A stretch of DNA of 64,000 nt from Sulfurospirillum sp036802865 (GCF_036802865.1 NZ_DAIRVK010000001.1:558001-622000), one strand, 5' to 3'; counted from the stretch's first letter, positions 32,373 to 42,398 are shown. The notes: a model not told the origin generated them from the sequence alone. A program made the numbers and translations.

Positions 32373-35185
32373 TAAAAATTTACGGTGCTAAAGAGAATAA
32401 TCTTAAAAATATCGATTTAGAAATTCCCAAAAACAAGCTGGTTGTTTTTACTGGGCTGAGTGGCAGTGGTAAGAGTACGTTGGCGTTTGATACGCTTTAT
32501 GCTGAAGGTCAACGCCGTTACATCGAATCCCTTTCGTCTTATGCGAGGCAGTTTTTAGATCGTGTGGGAAAGCCTGACGTTGAAAAGATCGAAGGGTTAA
32601 CGCCTGCCATCGCGATAGACCAAAAGACAACGAGCAAAAACCCACGTTCAACGGTGGGAACGATTACCGAAATTTATGATTATTTGCGTTTGCTTTATGC
32701 AAGGGTTGGAAAACAGCACTGCCATCTTTGCGGCAAAGAAATTTCTCAAATGTCGGTGGCTGACATCATCGAGCAGGTTTTAAAACTTCCACCAGAGACC
32801 AAGCTTTCTATCTTAGCGCCCCTTGTGCGTGAGAAAAAGGGAAGCTTTGCAGATATGATCGAGTCACTTCGCCATAAAGGGTATGTGCGAGCACTTATCA
32901 ATGGTGTTATGGTGCGTTTGGATGAAGAGATAGAGCTTGCTAAAACTAAAAAACATACGATTAAAGTCATCATTGACCGTGTGGTCGTGCGTGATGAAAA
33001 CAGGGATCGTATTGCAACCGACATTGAAAAAGCGCTGTTGGAGAGTTATGGTGAAGTCGAACTTGACATTTCCAATGCCGATGAAGTAGGGCTTCCAACG
33101 TCACACATTCACTACAGTGAGCATTTAGCCTGTTTTGATTGTAAGATTAGTTTTGAACCGTTGGAGCCTCTTTCTTTTTCATTTAACTCACCCAAAGGAG
33201 CATGTCCAACATGCGATGGCTTGGGCATTCGCTACACGCTTGATCTTAAAAAAATCATCAATGAACATGTGAGTATTGATGAGGGTGCAATCAAAATATT
33301 TTACGGGTTTAACAAGAGTTTCTATGCGAAGTTCTTAGCGGCGTATTGCGAAGCAGCAGGTATTAATACACGTATTCCCTATGAAGAATTGGAAGAGTAC
33401 CAACAACGCTCTATTTTGCACGGTGGCGTAGAAGAGGCGACCTTCTTTTGGAAAAAGCACAAACTGACGCGTAAATGGGATGGCGTCATTAAAATCGCAT
33501 ACGATATGCTCAAAGATGAAAAAGAGCTAGGCGATTATATGAGTGAGAAAACCTGCGATACGTGTGCTGGGTATCGTCTCAAAAAAGAGAGTTTGAGCGT
33601 ACGTTTGGCTAAGAAAAATATTGCTGATATACTTGAATTCCCGATAGATCAATGTTTGGCATTTTTTCAAGATGAGAAAAACTTTGCTTCGATGAAAGCA
33701 CAACACAAGATGATCGCAGAACCTATTTTAAAAGAGATTAAAGAGCGACTCTTTTTCTTATTTGATGTAGGGCTTGGGTACATTAGTCTTGGGCGTGATG
33801 CGAGGACTATTAGCGGTGGTGAAGCACAGCGTATTCGTATTGCATCGCAAATCGGTAGCGGTTTGACAGGTGTTATGTATGTTTTAGATGAGCCTAGCAT
33901 TGGACTACATGAACGTGATACACTGAAGCTCATCCGCACCCTTCGCAGTTTACAAAAAAAAGGTAACTCTGTCATTGTCGTGGAGCACGATAAAGAGACC
34001 ATTAAAACGGCGGATTTTATCGTGGACATTGGACCTGGTGCTGGTAAATTTGGTGGCGAAGTGGTCTTTAAAGGTACCAATGAAGAACTTTTAAAAAGCA
34101 ATACATTAACAGCGCAATACCTCAATGGTACTAAGATTATTAACTACCGTGAAAACCGCAAACAAGAGCGTTGGATAGAGCTTAACAATGTCACCATCAA
34201 CAACATCCAAAACCTCGATGTGAAAATTCCTCTGGGCAATCTCGTGGCGATTACAGGCGTGAGTGGTAGTGGTAAGAGTTCACTCATCCTTCAAACCCTG
34301 CTTCCTGTTGCCAAAGAGTATCTCAACCGTGCCAAAAAGGTTAACAAAGTGGCTGGTGTAGAGTGCATCGGTTTAGACCAACTTGATAAAGTTATTTACC
34401 TTGATCAAAGTCCGATTGGTAGAACACCACGCTCTAATCCTGCCACGTATACAGGCGTTATGGATGAAATCAGAGCGCTGTTCGCTAAAACCAAAGAGGC
34501 GCAAATAAGGGGTTACAGCGTTGGGCGTTTCTCGTTTAACGTCAAAGGTGGACGTTGTGAGAAGTGTCAAGGCGATGGAGAGATTAAGATAGAGATGCAC
34601 TTTTTACCCGACATCATGGTCAAGTGCGATAGTTGTAGAGGGCATCGTTACAATGCACAAACCTTGGAGATCAAATACAAAGGTAAGTCCATCTCTGATG
34701 TACTCAGTATGAGTGTGGATGAGTCATATGAATTTTTCAAAGCCATTCCTAAAATTCACCAAAAAGTGCAAACCTTGGTTGATGTTGGTTTAGGCTACAT
34801 CACGTTAGGTCAAAATGCCGTGACGCTAAGTGGTGGTGAAGCGCAACGTATCAAACTTGCTAAAGAGCTTAGCAAAAAAGACACAGGCAATACACTCTAT
34901 GTTTTAGACGAGCCAACGACGGGTTTACACTTCGCTGATGTGGACAGACTGGTAAAAGTGTTACATCATCTCACAGATATGGGTAACAGTGTCTTGGTCA
35001 TTGAACACAACATGGATGTCATTAAAAATGCAGATTATATGATTGATATGGGACCTGAAGGCGGAAGTTATGGAGGGCGTATAATAGCGATGGGAACGCC
35101 ATTTGATGTGGCTAGAGATGCTGAAAAATCTGAAAGTTATACGGGGAAATTTTTGGCTTTAGAATTGGAATCAGAAAAAAAGTAA
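32369..35185 (+). CDS. uvrA: Excinuclease ABC subunit A
   Basis: 938 residues, full length. UvrA finds bulky DNA damage in nucleotide excision repair. Two ABC ATPase modules are visible with Walker A GLSGSGKST (about 29-37) and GVSGSGKSS (about 630-638) and signatures SGGEAQRI in each half. Zinc sites CHLCG in the first half and CEKCQGDGEIKIEM..CDSCRG in the second are intact. It overlaps the tauE stop by four bases. Confidence 0.98.
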   Translation: MIKIYGAKENNLKNIDLEIPKNKLVVFTGLSGSGKSTLAFDTLYAEGQRRYIESLSSYARQFLDRVGKPDVEKIEGLTPAIAIDQKTTSKNPRSTVGTITEIYDYLRLLYARVGKQHCHLCGKEISQMSVADIIEQVLKLPPETKLSILAPLVREKKGSFADMIESLRHKGYVRALINGVMVRLDEEIELAKTKKHTIKVIIDRVVVRDENRDRIATDIEKALLESYGEVELDISNADEVGLPTSHIHYSEHLACFDCKISFEPLEPLSFSFNSPKGACPTCDGLGIRYTLDLKKIINEHVSIDEGAIKIFYGFNKSFYAKFLAAYCEAAGINTRIPYEELEEYQQRSILHGGVEEATFFWKKHKLTRKWDGVIKIAYDMLKDEKELGDYMSEKTCDTCAGYRLKKESLSVRLAKKNIADILEFPIDQCLAFFQDEKNFASMKAQHKMIAEPILKEIKERLFFLFDVGLGYISLGRDARTISGGEAQRIRIASQIGSGLTGVMYVLDEPSIGLHERDTLKLIRTLRSLQKKGNSVIVVEHDKETIKTADFIVDIGPGAGKFGGEVVFKGTNEELLKSNTLTAQYLNGTKIINYRENRKQERWIELNNVTINNIQNLDVKIPLGNLVAITGVSGSGKSSLILQTLLPVAKEYLNRAKKVNKVAGVECIGLDQLDKVIYLDQSPIGRTPRSNPATYTGVMDEIRALFAKTKEAQIRGYSVGRFSFNVKGGRCEKCQGDGEIKIEMHFLPDIMVKCDSCRGHRYNAQTLEIKYKGKSISDVLSMSVDESYEFFKAIPKIHQKVQTLVDVGLGYITLGQNAVTLSGGEAQRIKLAKELSKKDTGNTLYVLDEPTTGLHFADVDRLVKVLHHLTDMGNSVLVIEHNMDVIKNADYMIDMGPEGGSYGGRIIAMGTPFDVARDAEKSESYTGKFLALELESEKK

Positions 35186-35239
35186 CATAGTTTGTTCCTT
35201 TTTGTAACGTTTTTTATATGAATAAATGTCACTAACCTG

Positions 35240-35251
35240 TTTACATGTAAA
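35240..35251. promoter_or_regulatory. TTTACATGTAAA palindrome upstream of dctA copy 1
   Basis: Perfect palindrome about 30 bases upstream of a -10 box (TATAAT near 35280-35285), in the uvrA-dctA gap. Here the motif lies upstream of the promoter, unlike in the modules at 20.2, 26.7 and 27.2 kb. Confidence 0.4.
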
Positions 35252-35314
35252 CCTACATAAGTTAGACATAATTTTTAACTATAATCGACTCATCTAAAAT
35301 ATAAAGGATCTTTC

Positions 35315-36640
35315 TTGGAACACACAGAGACTGTTGTAAAAAAGAAAAACTGGATGAGCTATACGATTAAAAGTTTAGCTTTTTGGGTTATTGTTGGAAT
35401 TATTGCAGGTATTGCTCTTGGTATGATCAATCCAAAATTGGCAATCGAAGCAAAGCCAGGGATCGACTGGTTTATTCAAATTCTTAAGTGGTTGGTTGGA
35501 CCAATTATCTTTTTAACGATTATCTCAGGTATTGTTGGACTTGAGAGTTTGAAAGAAGTAGGTTCTATCGGGCTTAAAGCGTTTATCTATTTTGAGATTG
35601 TGAGTACCTTTGCCTTAGCAATTGGTGTACTTTTCGGTAATATACTAGGTGCTGGAAAGGGTATGAACCTCTCTGTTGAGTCATTGGACGCAAAAAGTGT
35701 GGCTAAATACACCACCAATACAGGTGATGTAGGTTCTATTTGGTCTATTCTTAAAAATGCAATCCCAAGTGATCCAATTTCACCATTTTTAAATGGTCAA
35801 ACACTGCAAGTTCTTGTAATGGCTCTTGTACTTGCTGTTTTAATTTCTGCATTTGGTGGAAAACATAAAGCGGCAATTCTTAAACCTCTTGAAACTGCTC
35901 AAAACTTTTTCTTCAAAATTTTAACGATTTTAATGTGGTTAAGTCCTATTGCTTCTTTTAGTGCAATGGCATTTTTGATCGGTAAATTCGGTGTTGCTTC
36001 ATTAATTAACATGGCAAGTTTGTTGGGTGTTATGTTTGTTTCTGTTATTGTATTTGTCTTTGGTGTACTTGGTATCATTATGGCAATCTTTAAGATCAAC
36101 ATCTTTAAATTTATGCGATTTATCTATAAAGAGGTATTGATCGTATTTGCAACTTCTTCAAGTGAATCAGCATTAGCGCCATTGATGCGTCGTCTTGAAG
36201 CAGCAGGTGTAAGCAGAGGTACAACAGGTCTTGTTATTCCTACAGGATATTCATTTAACCTTGATTGTACAAACATCTATCTTTCACTTTCAATCATCTT
36301 CCTTTCTCAAGCGTTCAATATTCCATTGACGATTGGCGAAGAGTTGAGCATCATTCTTATTTTGATGATTACGTCAAAAGGTGCTGTTGGTGTTACAGGA
36401 TCAGGCTTTATCGTTCTAGCAGGTACACTCTCTGCTATGGGTGGTGCAATTCCTGTGGTAACGGTTGCTGTTCTTCTTGGTGTTGATAAGTTTATGAGTG
36501 AGATGAGAGCGGTTGGTAACTTGTGTGGCAATGCCGTTGCTGCTGTTGTTGTCGGTGCTTGGGATAAACAAATTGATATGGAGAAATTCAAATATTCACT
36601 TGATCACCCAGAGAGTGTTGCTGACGCAATTCCAGGTTAA
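35315..36640 (+). CDS. dctA: C4-dicarboxylate:cation symporter DctA, copy 1
   Basis: 441 residues from TTG 35315, supported by AAAGGA six bases upstream and by the same start in copy 2. DctA brings fumarate, malate, succinate and aspartate across the inner membrane with Na+ or H+. Family motifs are GYSFNLDCTNIYLS (the NMD-type cation site with Asp) and DKFMSEMRAVGNLCGNAV, matching DRFMSEARALTNLVGN of E. coli DctA. The hairpin tips carry ATSSSESALAPL. A terminator separates it from copy 2. Confidence 0.92.
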   Translation: MEHTETVVKKKNWMSYTIKSLAFWVIVGIIAGIALGMINPKLAIEAKPGIDWFIQILKWLVGPIIFLTIISGIVGLESLKEVGSIGLKAFIYFEIVSTFALAIGVLFGNILGAGKGMNLSVESLDAKSVAKYTTNTGDVGSIWSILKNAIPSDPISPFLNGQTLQVLVMALVLAVLISAFGGKHKAAILKPLETAQNFFFKILTILMWLSPIASFSAMAFLIGKFGVASLINMASLLGVMFVSVIVFVFGVLGIIMAIFKINIFKFMRFIYKEVLIVFATSSSESALAPLMRRLEAAGVSRGTTGLVIPTGYSFNLDCTNIYLSLSIIFLSQAFNIPLTIGEELSIILILMITSKGAVGVTGSGFIVLAGTLSAMGGAIPVVTVAVLLGVDKFMSEMRAVGNLCGNAVAAVVVGAWDKQIDMEKFKYSLDHPESVADAIPG

Positions 36641-36655
36641 TCAAACCTTAAATAA

Positions 36656-36693
36656 GGCAATGAGGTGTTACAAATACCTCATTGCCATCTTCT
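36656..36693 (+). terminator. Terminator after dctA copy 1
   Basis: GGCAATGAGGT and complement (36656-36666 / 36676-36686) with a 9-base loop, followed by ATCTTCTTTTTT. Typical intrinsic terminator. Confidence 0.8.
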
Positions 36694-36864
36694 TTTTTAA
36701 CACTTCTTTCCCTCTTTTGTTTAAAAAATCTCATTAAAATCTCTTTTGCTATGGCATAATAAATGAATATATCATAAAAAACTTTGCAAATACATCTAAG
36801 TTTATGTAGCAGTAAGTACGCGTTTATAGCGCTTGGAATGGGTTTAAAGTATAAAGGGTCTTCG

Positions 36865-38193
36865 TTGAGTAGTGTAAGCAAAAAAAAGGGACATAAAAAA
36901 GACTGGAAACATTACACCCTTAAAAGTCTAGCGTTTTGGGTTGTAGTGGCAATTATCGCAGGCGTTTCATTCGGTATCCTTGATCCTCAAATGGCAGTTA
37001 AAGCAAAACCCGGTATTGATTGGTTTATTCAAGTGCTGAAATGGCTGGTGGGGCCGATTATCTTTTTAACCATTATTACGGGTATCGTTGGACTTGAAAG
37101 TCTCAAAGAGGTTGGCTCAATTGGTATTAAAGCGTTCATTTACTTTGAAATAGTCAGTACATTTGCTTTAGCCATTGGTGTTTTATTTGGCAACATTCTT
37201 CGTCCAGGGGCGGGAATGAATCTTTCGGTTGACTCCTTGGATGCTTCGAGCGTTGAAAGTTTTACACAAGTGAAGCAAGAAGTGGGGTCGGCATGGACTA
37301 TTCTTAAAAATGCCATCCCAACAGATCCTATTACACCGTTTCTTCAAGGTGACACCCTTAAAGTGTTGGTCATGGCACTTGTCCTTGCAATCTTGATCTC
37401 GGCATTTGGTGGGAAGCATAAATCTGCTATCTTAAAGCCATTAGAAAAAGCTCAAAACTTTTTCTTTAAAATTTTAACATTGATTATGTGGTCAAGCCCT
37501 ATTGCAAGCTTTAGTGCGATGGCATTTTTAATTGGTAAATTTGGTATCGCTTCACTCATTGGTATGGCAAATTTATTGGGTGTTATGCTTGTTTCGGTTC
37601 TTGTCTTTACCTTTGGTGTGTTAGGCATTATTTTATGGTTCTATAAAATCAATGTTTTCAAATTTATGCGTTTTATTTCTAAAGAGGTATTGATCGTTTT
37701 TGCAACTTCTTCAAGTGAAGCAGCGCTCGCGCCATTAATGAGAAGATTAGAATCTGCAGGTGTTAGCCGAGGCACAACAGGTCTTGTTATTCCTACTGGC
37801 TACTCGTTTAACCTTGGCTGTACCAATATCTATTTGGCACTTTCGATTATTTTCCTTTCTCAAGCGTTTAATGTACCGTTAAGCCTGAGTGAACAGATGA
37901 GCATTATTCTTATCTTAATGGTGACCTCAAAAGGTGCTGTTGGTGTAACGGGTTCAGGGATTATCATTCTTGCGGGGACATTGTCTGCTATGGGTGGAGC
38001 CATTCCTGTGGCAACAGTTGCAGTTCTTTTGGGTGTCGATAAATTTATGAGTGAAATGAGAGCGGTTGGTAATTTGTGTGGAAATGCTGTTGCAACTGTT
38101 TTTGTTGGTGTTTGGGACAAACAAATTGATATGAAAAAATTCAAACGTGCATTGGATCATCCAGAGAGCGTTGAAGATACCATCCCAAGTTAA
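36865..38193 (+). CDS. dctA: C4-dicarboxylate:cation symporter DctA-like, copy 2
   Basis: 442 residues from TTG 36865 with AAAGGG six bases upstream; the longer open frame starting at 36784 overlaps promoter sequence and is unlikely. It is about as long as copy 1 and very similar. The cation-site motif reads GYSFNLGCTNIYLA, so the Asp of NLD is Gly, while DKFMSEMRAVGNLCGNAV is kept. Loss of that Asp may change ion coupling. Tandem duplication next to copy 1 with separate promoters and terminators. Confidence 0.9.
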   Translation: MSSVSKKKGHKKDWKHYTLKSLAFWVVVAIIAGVSFGILDPQMAVKAKPGIDWFIQVLKWLVGPIIFLTIITGIVGLESLKEVGSIGIKAFIYFEIVSTFALAIGVLFGNILRPGAGMNLSVDSLDASSVESFTQVKQEVGSAWTILKNAIPTDPITPFLQGDTLKVLVMALVLAILISAFGGKHKSAILKPLEKAQNFFFKILTLIMWSSPIASFSAMAFLIGKFGIASLIGMANLLGVMLVSVLVFTFGVLGIILWFYKINVFKFMRFISKEVLIVFATSSSEAALAPLMRRLESAGVSRGTTGLVIPTGYSFNLGCTNIYLALSIIFLSQAFNVPLSLSEQMSIILILMVTSKGAVGVTGSGIIILAGTLSAMGGAIPVATVAVLLGVDKFMSEMRAVGNLCGNAVATVFVGVWDKQIDMKKFKRALDHPESVEDTIPS

Positions 38194-38203
38194 TAAACTT
38201 AAG

Positions 38204-38234
38204 GCTAATGAGAGACCTCTCTCATTAGCTTTTT
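38204..38234 (+). terminator. Terminator after dctA copy 2
   Basis: Perfect 12-bp stem GCTAATGAGAGA-CC-TCTCTCATTAGC followed by TTTTT. Strong intrinsic terminator. Confidence 0.88.
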
Positions 38235-38280
38235 AACTAATCCGCGTTATAATCTTTAGCATGTTATAAAGAGAAATAAG

Positions 38281-38391
38281 ATGCTAAAAAAGTTAGCCAA
38301 GCACTTCTTTCACTTCCTAAAAGCTTTTATCAAAGTTATTTTAAAACTCAAAAAACAGTACAAATCCTTACACGTAAAGGCGATTTTGTGA
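38281..38391 (+). CDS. 36-residue cationic small ORF coupled to polA
   Basis: ATG 38281 with AGAGAAATAAG upstream and a TATAAT box at about 38247-38252 starts a 36-residue frame, MLKKLAKHFFHFLKAFIKVI to KAIL. It has about ten Lys, one Gln and many Phe, Leu and Ile, so it could form a cationic amphipathic helix. Its stop TGA overlaps the polA GTG start (GTGA). It may be a leader peptide tuning polA translation, a small membrane-active protein, or a chance ORF in the polA leader. Confidence 0.45.
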   Translation: MLKKLAKHFFHFLKAFIKVILKLKKQYKSLHVKAIL

Positions 38392-41045
38392 AAACACTTA
38401 CCATCATTGATACCTTTGGTTTCTTTTTTAGAAACTATTATGCCCTTCCACAACTGCGTAATTCACAAGGGTTTCCTACAGGGCTTTTAACAGGTTTTGC
38501 AAATTTTATTTATGCGATAAAAAATGAACACGATACGGACTATTTGCTCTTTGCACTCGACAGTAAAGGGAAGAATTTTCGTCACACTATAGACCCTAAC
38601 TACAAAGCAAATCGCCCTGAAGCCCCTGAAGATTTAAAAGCACAATTGCCTGTTGCGATCTCGTGGATCGAGAAGATGGGATTTAAATGTTACAAGGAAG
38701 AAGGATACGAAGCTGATGATGTCATAGCGTCTGCCGTTCGTTTTGCGAAGAGCCATGATATTAAAGTGCGCATTGTCACACATGATAAAGACCTCTATCA
38801 GCTTATTGATGACGGTCGAGTTGTGATTTATGATCCGATGAAAAAGATGGAAATTGATGCCGAAAAGTGTTTTGAAAAATTTGGTGTTTACCCCAATAAA
38901 ATCAATGAATACCTCTCTTTAGTAGGGGATGTTGCCGATAATATTCCAGGGGTTAAAGGTATTGGACCCAAGGGTGCAAAAAAACTACTGGATGATTTTG
39001 AGAGTGTTGAAGGCGTGTATGAGAACTTGGCGCGTGTTTCAAATCCTCGTGTACAAACCATGCTAGAAGAAGGACGCGATAATGCTTTTTTGAGTAAGCA
39101 GTTGGTACGCTTGGATGATTCCCTCAACATTGCCGATAAGTTCGATTCTTTTCACTTCCCGTGTGATAACCCACTTATTAATATTGCAGATGAGTTAGAA
39201 AAATATGAACTACGCCACATGCTCTCTCGTGTACGTAATGAAGCGTCACATGTAAAACCAAAAGAGGTTGTAAATACGGGCTTTAAAGCGATTTTACTGG
39301 ATGATACTAAAATGCTTTTTAACATCATAGACGGGATTGATGAAGACGCCATTGTCGCGTTTGATACTGAGACCAATTCATTGGATGCTTATAATGCAAA
39401 AATCGTTGGATTTTCTTTTGCGATCAATGCCCAGGAAGCGTACTATGTGCCTATAGCGCATCACTACTTAGGTGTTGGCGATCAGATCAGTTTAGCGGAT
39501 GCCAAAAGAGCATTAATCATGCTATTGAACCATAAAGTTGTAGGACAAAATCTAAAATACGATCTTGCTGTCATAGAAAACAATTTTGGTATTAAAGATG
39601 TGCACATTTATGCCGACACTATGCTACTTGCATGGCTTCTTAATCCAGAAAATAACGTTGGACTTGATACCTTAGCCCTTCGTTTCTTTAATCACGCTAT
39701 GGTGAAGTTCAAAGATGTTGTGGCTAAAGGTGAAAACTTTAGCACCGTACCGTTAGAAAAAGCCTGCGAATATGCCAGTGAAGATGCGTGGATGACACTT
39801 CGCCTTTACCACAAACTCCATGAAATGCTTGAGCCACATTTGCTTGATCTTGCCAAAGAGGTGGAATTTCCTTTTATTCAAACACTTATGAAGATGGAAA
39901 GAGAAGGCATCAAGGTCGATGGTGCTTATTTTGAAACACTTTTAAAACGAACGGATAGTGCTATTGAAGCTTTAAAAGCAGAGATTTTTGCTCTGTGCGA
40001 AGCTACTTTTAACCTGAACTCAACACAACAGTTAGGCGCAGTTCTTTTTGAACAGTTGGGACTTCCTACGGTCAAAAAAACCAAAACAGGTTACAGTACC
40101 GATGAAAATGTACTTAACGAGCTTTTAGATAAACATCCAAGTATTGCAAAAATATTGGAGTATAGAGAGCTTTACAAGCTTCGCTCAACCTACATTGAGC
40201 CATTGTTGAAACTTTCAAAAGAGTCTTCTTTGGGGCGTGTTCATACCTCGTTTATGCAAACAGGAACATCCACAGGAAGACTAAGCTCTAAAGATCCAAA
40301 TCTTCAAAATATTCCTGTTAAAACAGAATTGGGGCGTGAGGTTCGTGGTGGTTTTGTGGCAAAAGAGGGCTATAAACTCATCGGCATTGACTACTCGCAA
40401 ATCGAACTTCGGTTGTTGGCACATTTTAGTGGCGATGAAGCAATGGTAGAAGCGTTTAGAACAGGTAAAGATATTCATAAAGAAACAGCATTAAAACTCT
40501 TTGGTGAAGCAGAAGCCAGCGCCAAACGTAGTGTGGCAAAAAGCATTAATTTTGGTTTATTGTATGGTATGGGACCAAAACGTCTTTCTGAAACGATTGG
40601 CATTTCTACTAAAGAGGCGAAAAGTTATATTGAAAGTTATTTTGCAACATTTCCGACTATTAAAAATTTTCTTACGGGTATTGCTGAGAATGCGAAAAAA
40701 GAGGGTTTTGTTCAGACACTGCTTGGTCGAAAACGCTTTTTTGACTTTGAACATGCCAATGGTATGCAATACGCAGGCTACCTTCGTGAAGCGGTCAATA
40801 CGGTTTTTCAAGGCAGTGCCGCTGATCTTATCAAACTCTCGATGAATAAAATTATGGCGACACTGGTGGATGATGAAGCAAAACTCTTACTTCAAATCCA
40901 TGATGAGCTTATTTTCGAAGTGAAAGAGGAGAGGGCAGAAGCCTTTGCCACACAAGCGCAAAAAGTGATGGAAGAGATTTACACACTTGAAGTGCCTTTG
41001 AAAGTTTCCATTGCTATAGGCAATAATTGGGGAGAATTAAAATGA
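38388..41045 (+). CDS. polA: DNA polymerase I
   Basis: 885 residues from GTG 38388. Domains in order: 5'-3' FLAP exonuclease (about 1-280, IDTFGFFFRNYYA, HDKDLYQL, VGDVADNIPGVKGIGPKGA), 3'-5' exonuclease with intact FDTETNSLDA, NLKYDLAVIENN and YASEDAWMTL, and polymerase (about 500-885) with IGIDYSQIELR, SINFGLLYGM and QIHDELIFEV. The proofreading residues are therefore kept. The upstream 36-codon ORF overlaps the start and mntP overlaps the stop (ATGA). Confidence 0.97.
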   Translation: MKTLTIIDTFGFFFRNYYALPQLRNSQGFPTGLLTGFANFIYAIKNEHDTDYLLFALDSKGKNFRHTIDPNYKANRPEAPEDLKAQLPVAISWIEKMGFKCYKEEGYEADDVIASAVRFAKSHDIKVRIVTHDKDLYQLIDDGRVVIYDPMKKMEIDAEKCFEKFGVYPNKINEYLSLVGDVADNIPGVKGIGPKGAKKLLDDFESVEGVYENLARVSNPRVQTMLEEGRDNAFLSKQLVRLDDSLNIADKFDSFHFPCDNPLINIADELEKYELRHMLSRVRNEASHVKPKEVVNTGFKAILLDDTKMLFNIIDGIDEDAIVAFDTETNSLDAYNAKIVGFSFAINAQEAYYVPIAHHYLGVGDQISLADAKRALIMLLNHKVVGQNLKYDLAVIENNFGIKDVHIYADTMLLAWLLNPENNVGLDTLALRFFNHAMVKFKDVVAKGENFSTVPLEKACEYASEDAWMTLRLYHKLHEMLEPHLLDLAKEVEFPFIQTLMKMEREGIKVDGAYFETLLKRTDSAIEALKAEIFALCEATFNLNSTQQLGAVLFEQLGLPTVKKTKTGYSTDENVLNELLDKHPSIAKILEYRELYKLRSTYIEPLLKLSKESSLGRVHTSFMQTGTSTGRLSSKDPNLQNIPVKTELGREVRGGFVAKEGYKLIGIDYSQIELRLLAHFSGDEAMVEAFRTGKDIHKETALKLFGEAEASAKRSVAKSINFGLLYGMGPKRLSETIGISTKEAKSYIESYFATFPTIKNFLTGIAENAKKEGFVQTLLGRKRFFDFEHANGMQYAGYLREAVNTVFQGSAADLIKLSMNKIMATLVDDEAKLLLQIHDELIFEVKEERAEAFATQAQKVMEEIYTLEVPLKVSIAIGNNWGELK

Positions 41046-41581
41046 TAGAAGTGTTGTTGTTGGCATTTGCACTTAGTATGGATGCTTTTGCTGTTTCTAT
41101 TGGCCTTGGGGCTAAACAAAATGGTGAATACAGATCGCTAGCATGGAAGGCAGGAGCTTTCTTTGGTATTTTTCAAGCTATCATGCCTCTTATTGGTTAT
41201 TTAGGTGGAAAAGGTGTTTTGGGTTTTGTAAGCAGTTATGCTTCGTATATTGCTTTTGGGCTTTTACTTCTTATAGGTGCAAAGATGATCTACGAAGGCG
41301 TCAATGAAGGCGTGGAAGAGGAAATTGCTAAGATTACCAATAAAATTATGCTCACATTAGCCATAGCAACAAGTATAGATGCGATGGCTGCTGGTTTTAG
41401 CTTAATGCTTTTAGAACTCAACCCCATACTCGCCTGTGGGATTATTGGGCTTACTACTTTCGTTATCAGTTTTATCGGTGTTTATGTAGGAAAACTAAGT
41501 GGTACATGGCTTGAAAGTAAAGCGGAGATTTTCGGCGGTGTAGTTTTAGTCGCAATAGGGTTTAGAATATTGTTTTTTTAA
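41042..41581 (+). CDS. mntP: Manganese efflux pump MntP
   Basis: 179 residues from ATG 41042, within the polA stop (ATGA), with GGGGAG upstream. Six membrane helices and two DxxxxS-type repeats: SMDAFAVSIGLGAK in helix 1 and SIDAMAAGFSLML in helix 4, the metal-path acidic residues of this family. It exports Mn2+. No yybP-ykoY riboswitch is visible because the start lies inside polA. Confidence 0.92.
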   Translation: MIEVLLLAFALSMDAFAVSIGLGAKQNGEYRSLAWKAGAFFGIFQAIMPLIGYLGGKGVLGFVSSYASYIAFGLLLLIGAKMIYEGVNEGVEEEIAKITNKIMLTLAIATSIDAMAAGFSLMLLELNPILACGIIGLTTFVISFIGVYVGKLSGTWLESKAEIFGGVVLVAIGFRILFF

Positions 41582-41584
41582 GAG

Positions 41585-41622
41585 AGTGTTTGTCCTTAGC
41601 CGTTGGCTAAAGACACACTTTT
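41585..41622. terminator. Bidirectional terminator between mntP and outer-membrane barrel gene
   Basis: Stem TTAGCC-GTT-GGCTAA extended by GTC/GAC and GTGT/ACAC with one-base bulges, followed by CTTTT; lies between convergent genes. Confidence 0.6.
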
Positions 41623-41628
41623 GTAGTT

Positions 41629-42252
41629 TTAGAATTTGTAGTTTAGCCCAACATAGTATTGAATGACCTTCTCAGTTTCAATCTTAATGTCCGCTTGATT
41701 TGTACCATCATCTATTGAGAATGTATCCTTTGCATCGCTAATCATATAACGGACACCTATTTCTAACTCTGTATTTTTGGTAACGGAGTATAGAAAACCA
41801 GCTTCTGGACCATAGTTAAAACCTTTTGGTTTATCAAGTCCAAGGTCTTTTGCAGTTTCATTATCATATTTACCTTTGCTATAAGAAGCATTGAGACCAA
41901 TAAAAGGTGTAACAGCAGATTTATTTTTAAATAAGTAGTCATATCCTAAACCAAATGTATAAGATGATAAATCATCTTTTTTATTTTGATAAGATAAGTT
42001 TCCATAAATTCTACCGAAGTCAAAATATTTACCTACTTTGATACCTTCATAGGTGCTGTTAATAGTCTCTTTAGATTCCCCAGACGTATTAATTCCTAAG
42101 CTTGGGATATTTGCTGAACCAGAGGTTTTAGTATGCATACTCATACCACCAAATTCGCCACCTACAAACCATTCATTACCCGTTTCAGCTGCAACTAATG
42201 CAGATGAAGTGCCAATCATTAATAATGATGCTACGATCAAACTTTTTTTCAT
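41629..42252 (-). CDS. Outer-membrane beta-barrel protein
   Basis: 207 residues from ATG 42252 with GGAG upstream (the longer frame to 42453 has no ribosome site). A signal peptide (1-22, MKKSLIVASLLMIGTSSALVAAE) is followed by alternating strands of an OmpA/OmpX-like or opacity-type barrel, many ending in Tyr or Phe, and a C-terminal Phe (YVGLNYKF) as needed for BAM insertion. Function unknown. Confidence 0.82.
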   Translation of the reverse strand: MKKSLIVASLLMIGTSSALVAAETGNEWFVGGEFGGMSMHTKTSGSANIPSLGINTSGESKETINSTYEGIKVGKYFDFGRIYGNLSYQNKKDDLSSYTFGLGYDYLFKNKSAVTPFIGLNASYSKGKYDNETAKDLGLDKPKGFNYGPEAGFLYSVTKNTELEIGVRYMISDAKDTFSIDDGTNQADIKIETEKVIQYYVGLNYKF

Positions 42253-42398
42253 AAGAAAAACTCCTTTTTGTTTCAAACATCTAATTAAAGCATATCGATT
42301 AATTAATTTCAAATAGTTATTACTATGTGTAACGTAAGCTAGTATTCTATTTGCTATGTTGAAATGAAAATAAATATATAAAGAAAAATATTTTTTCA

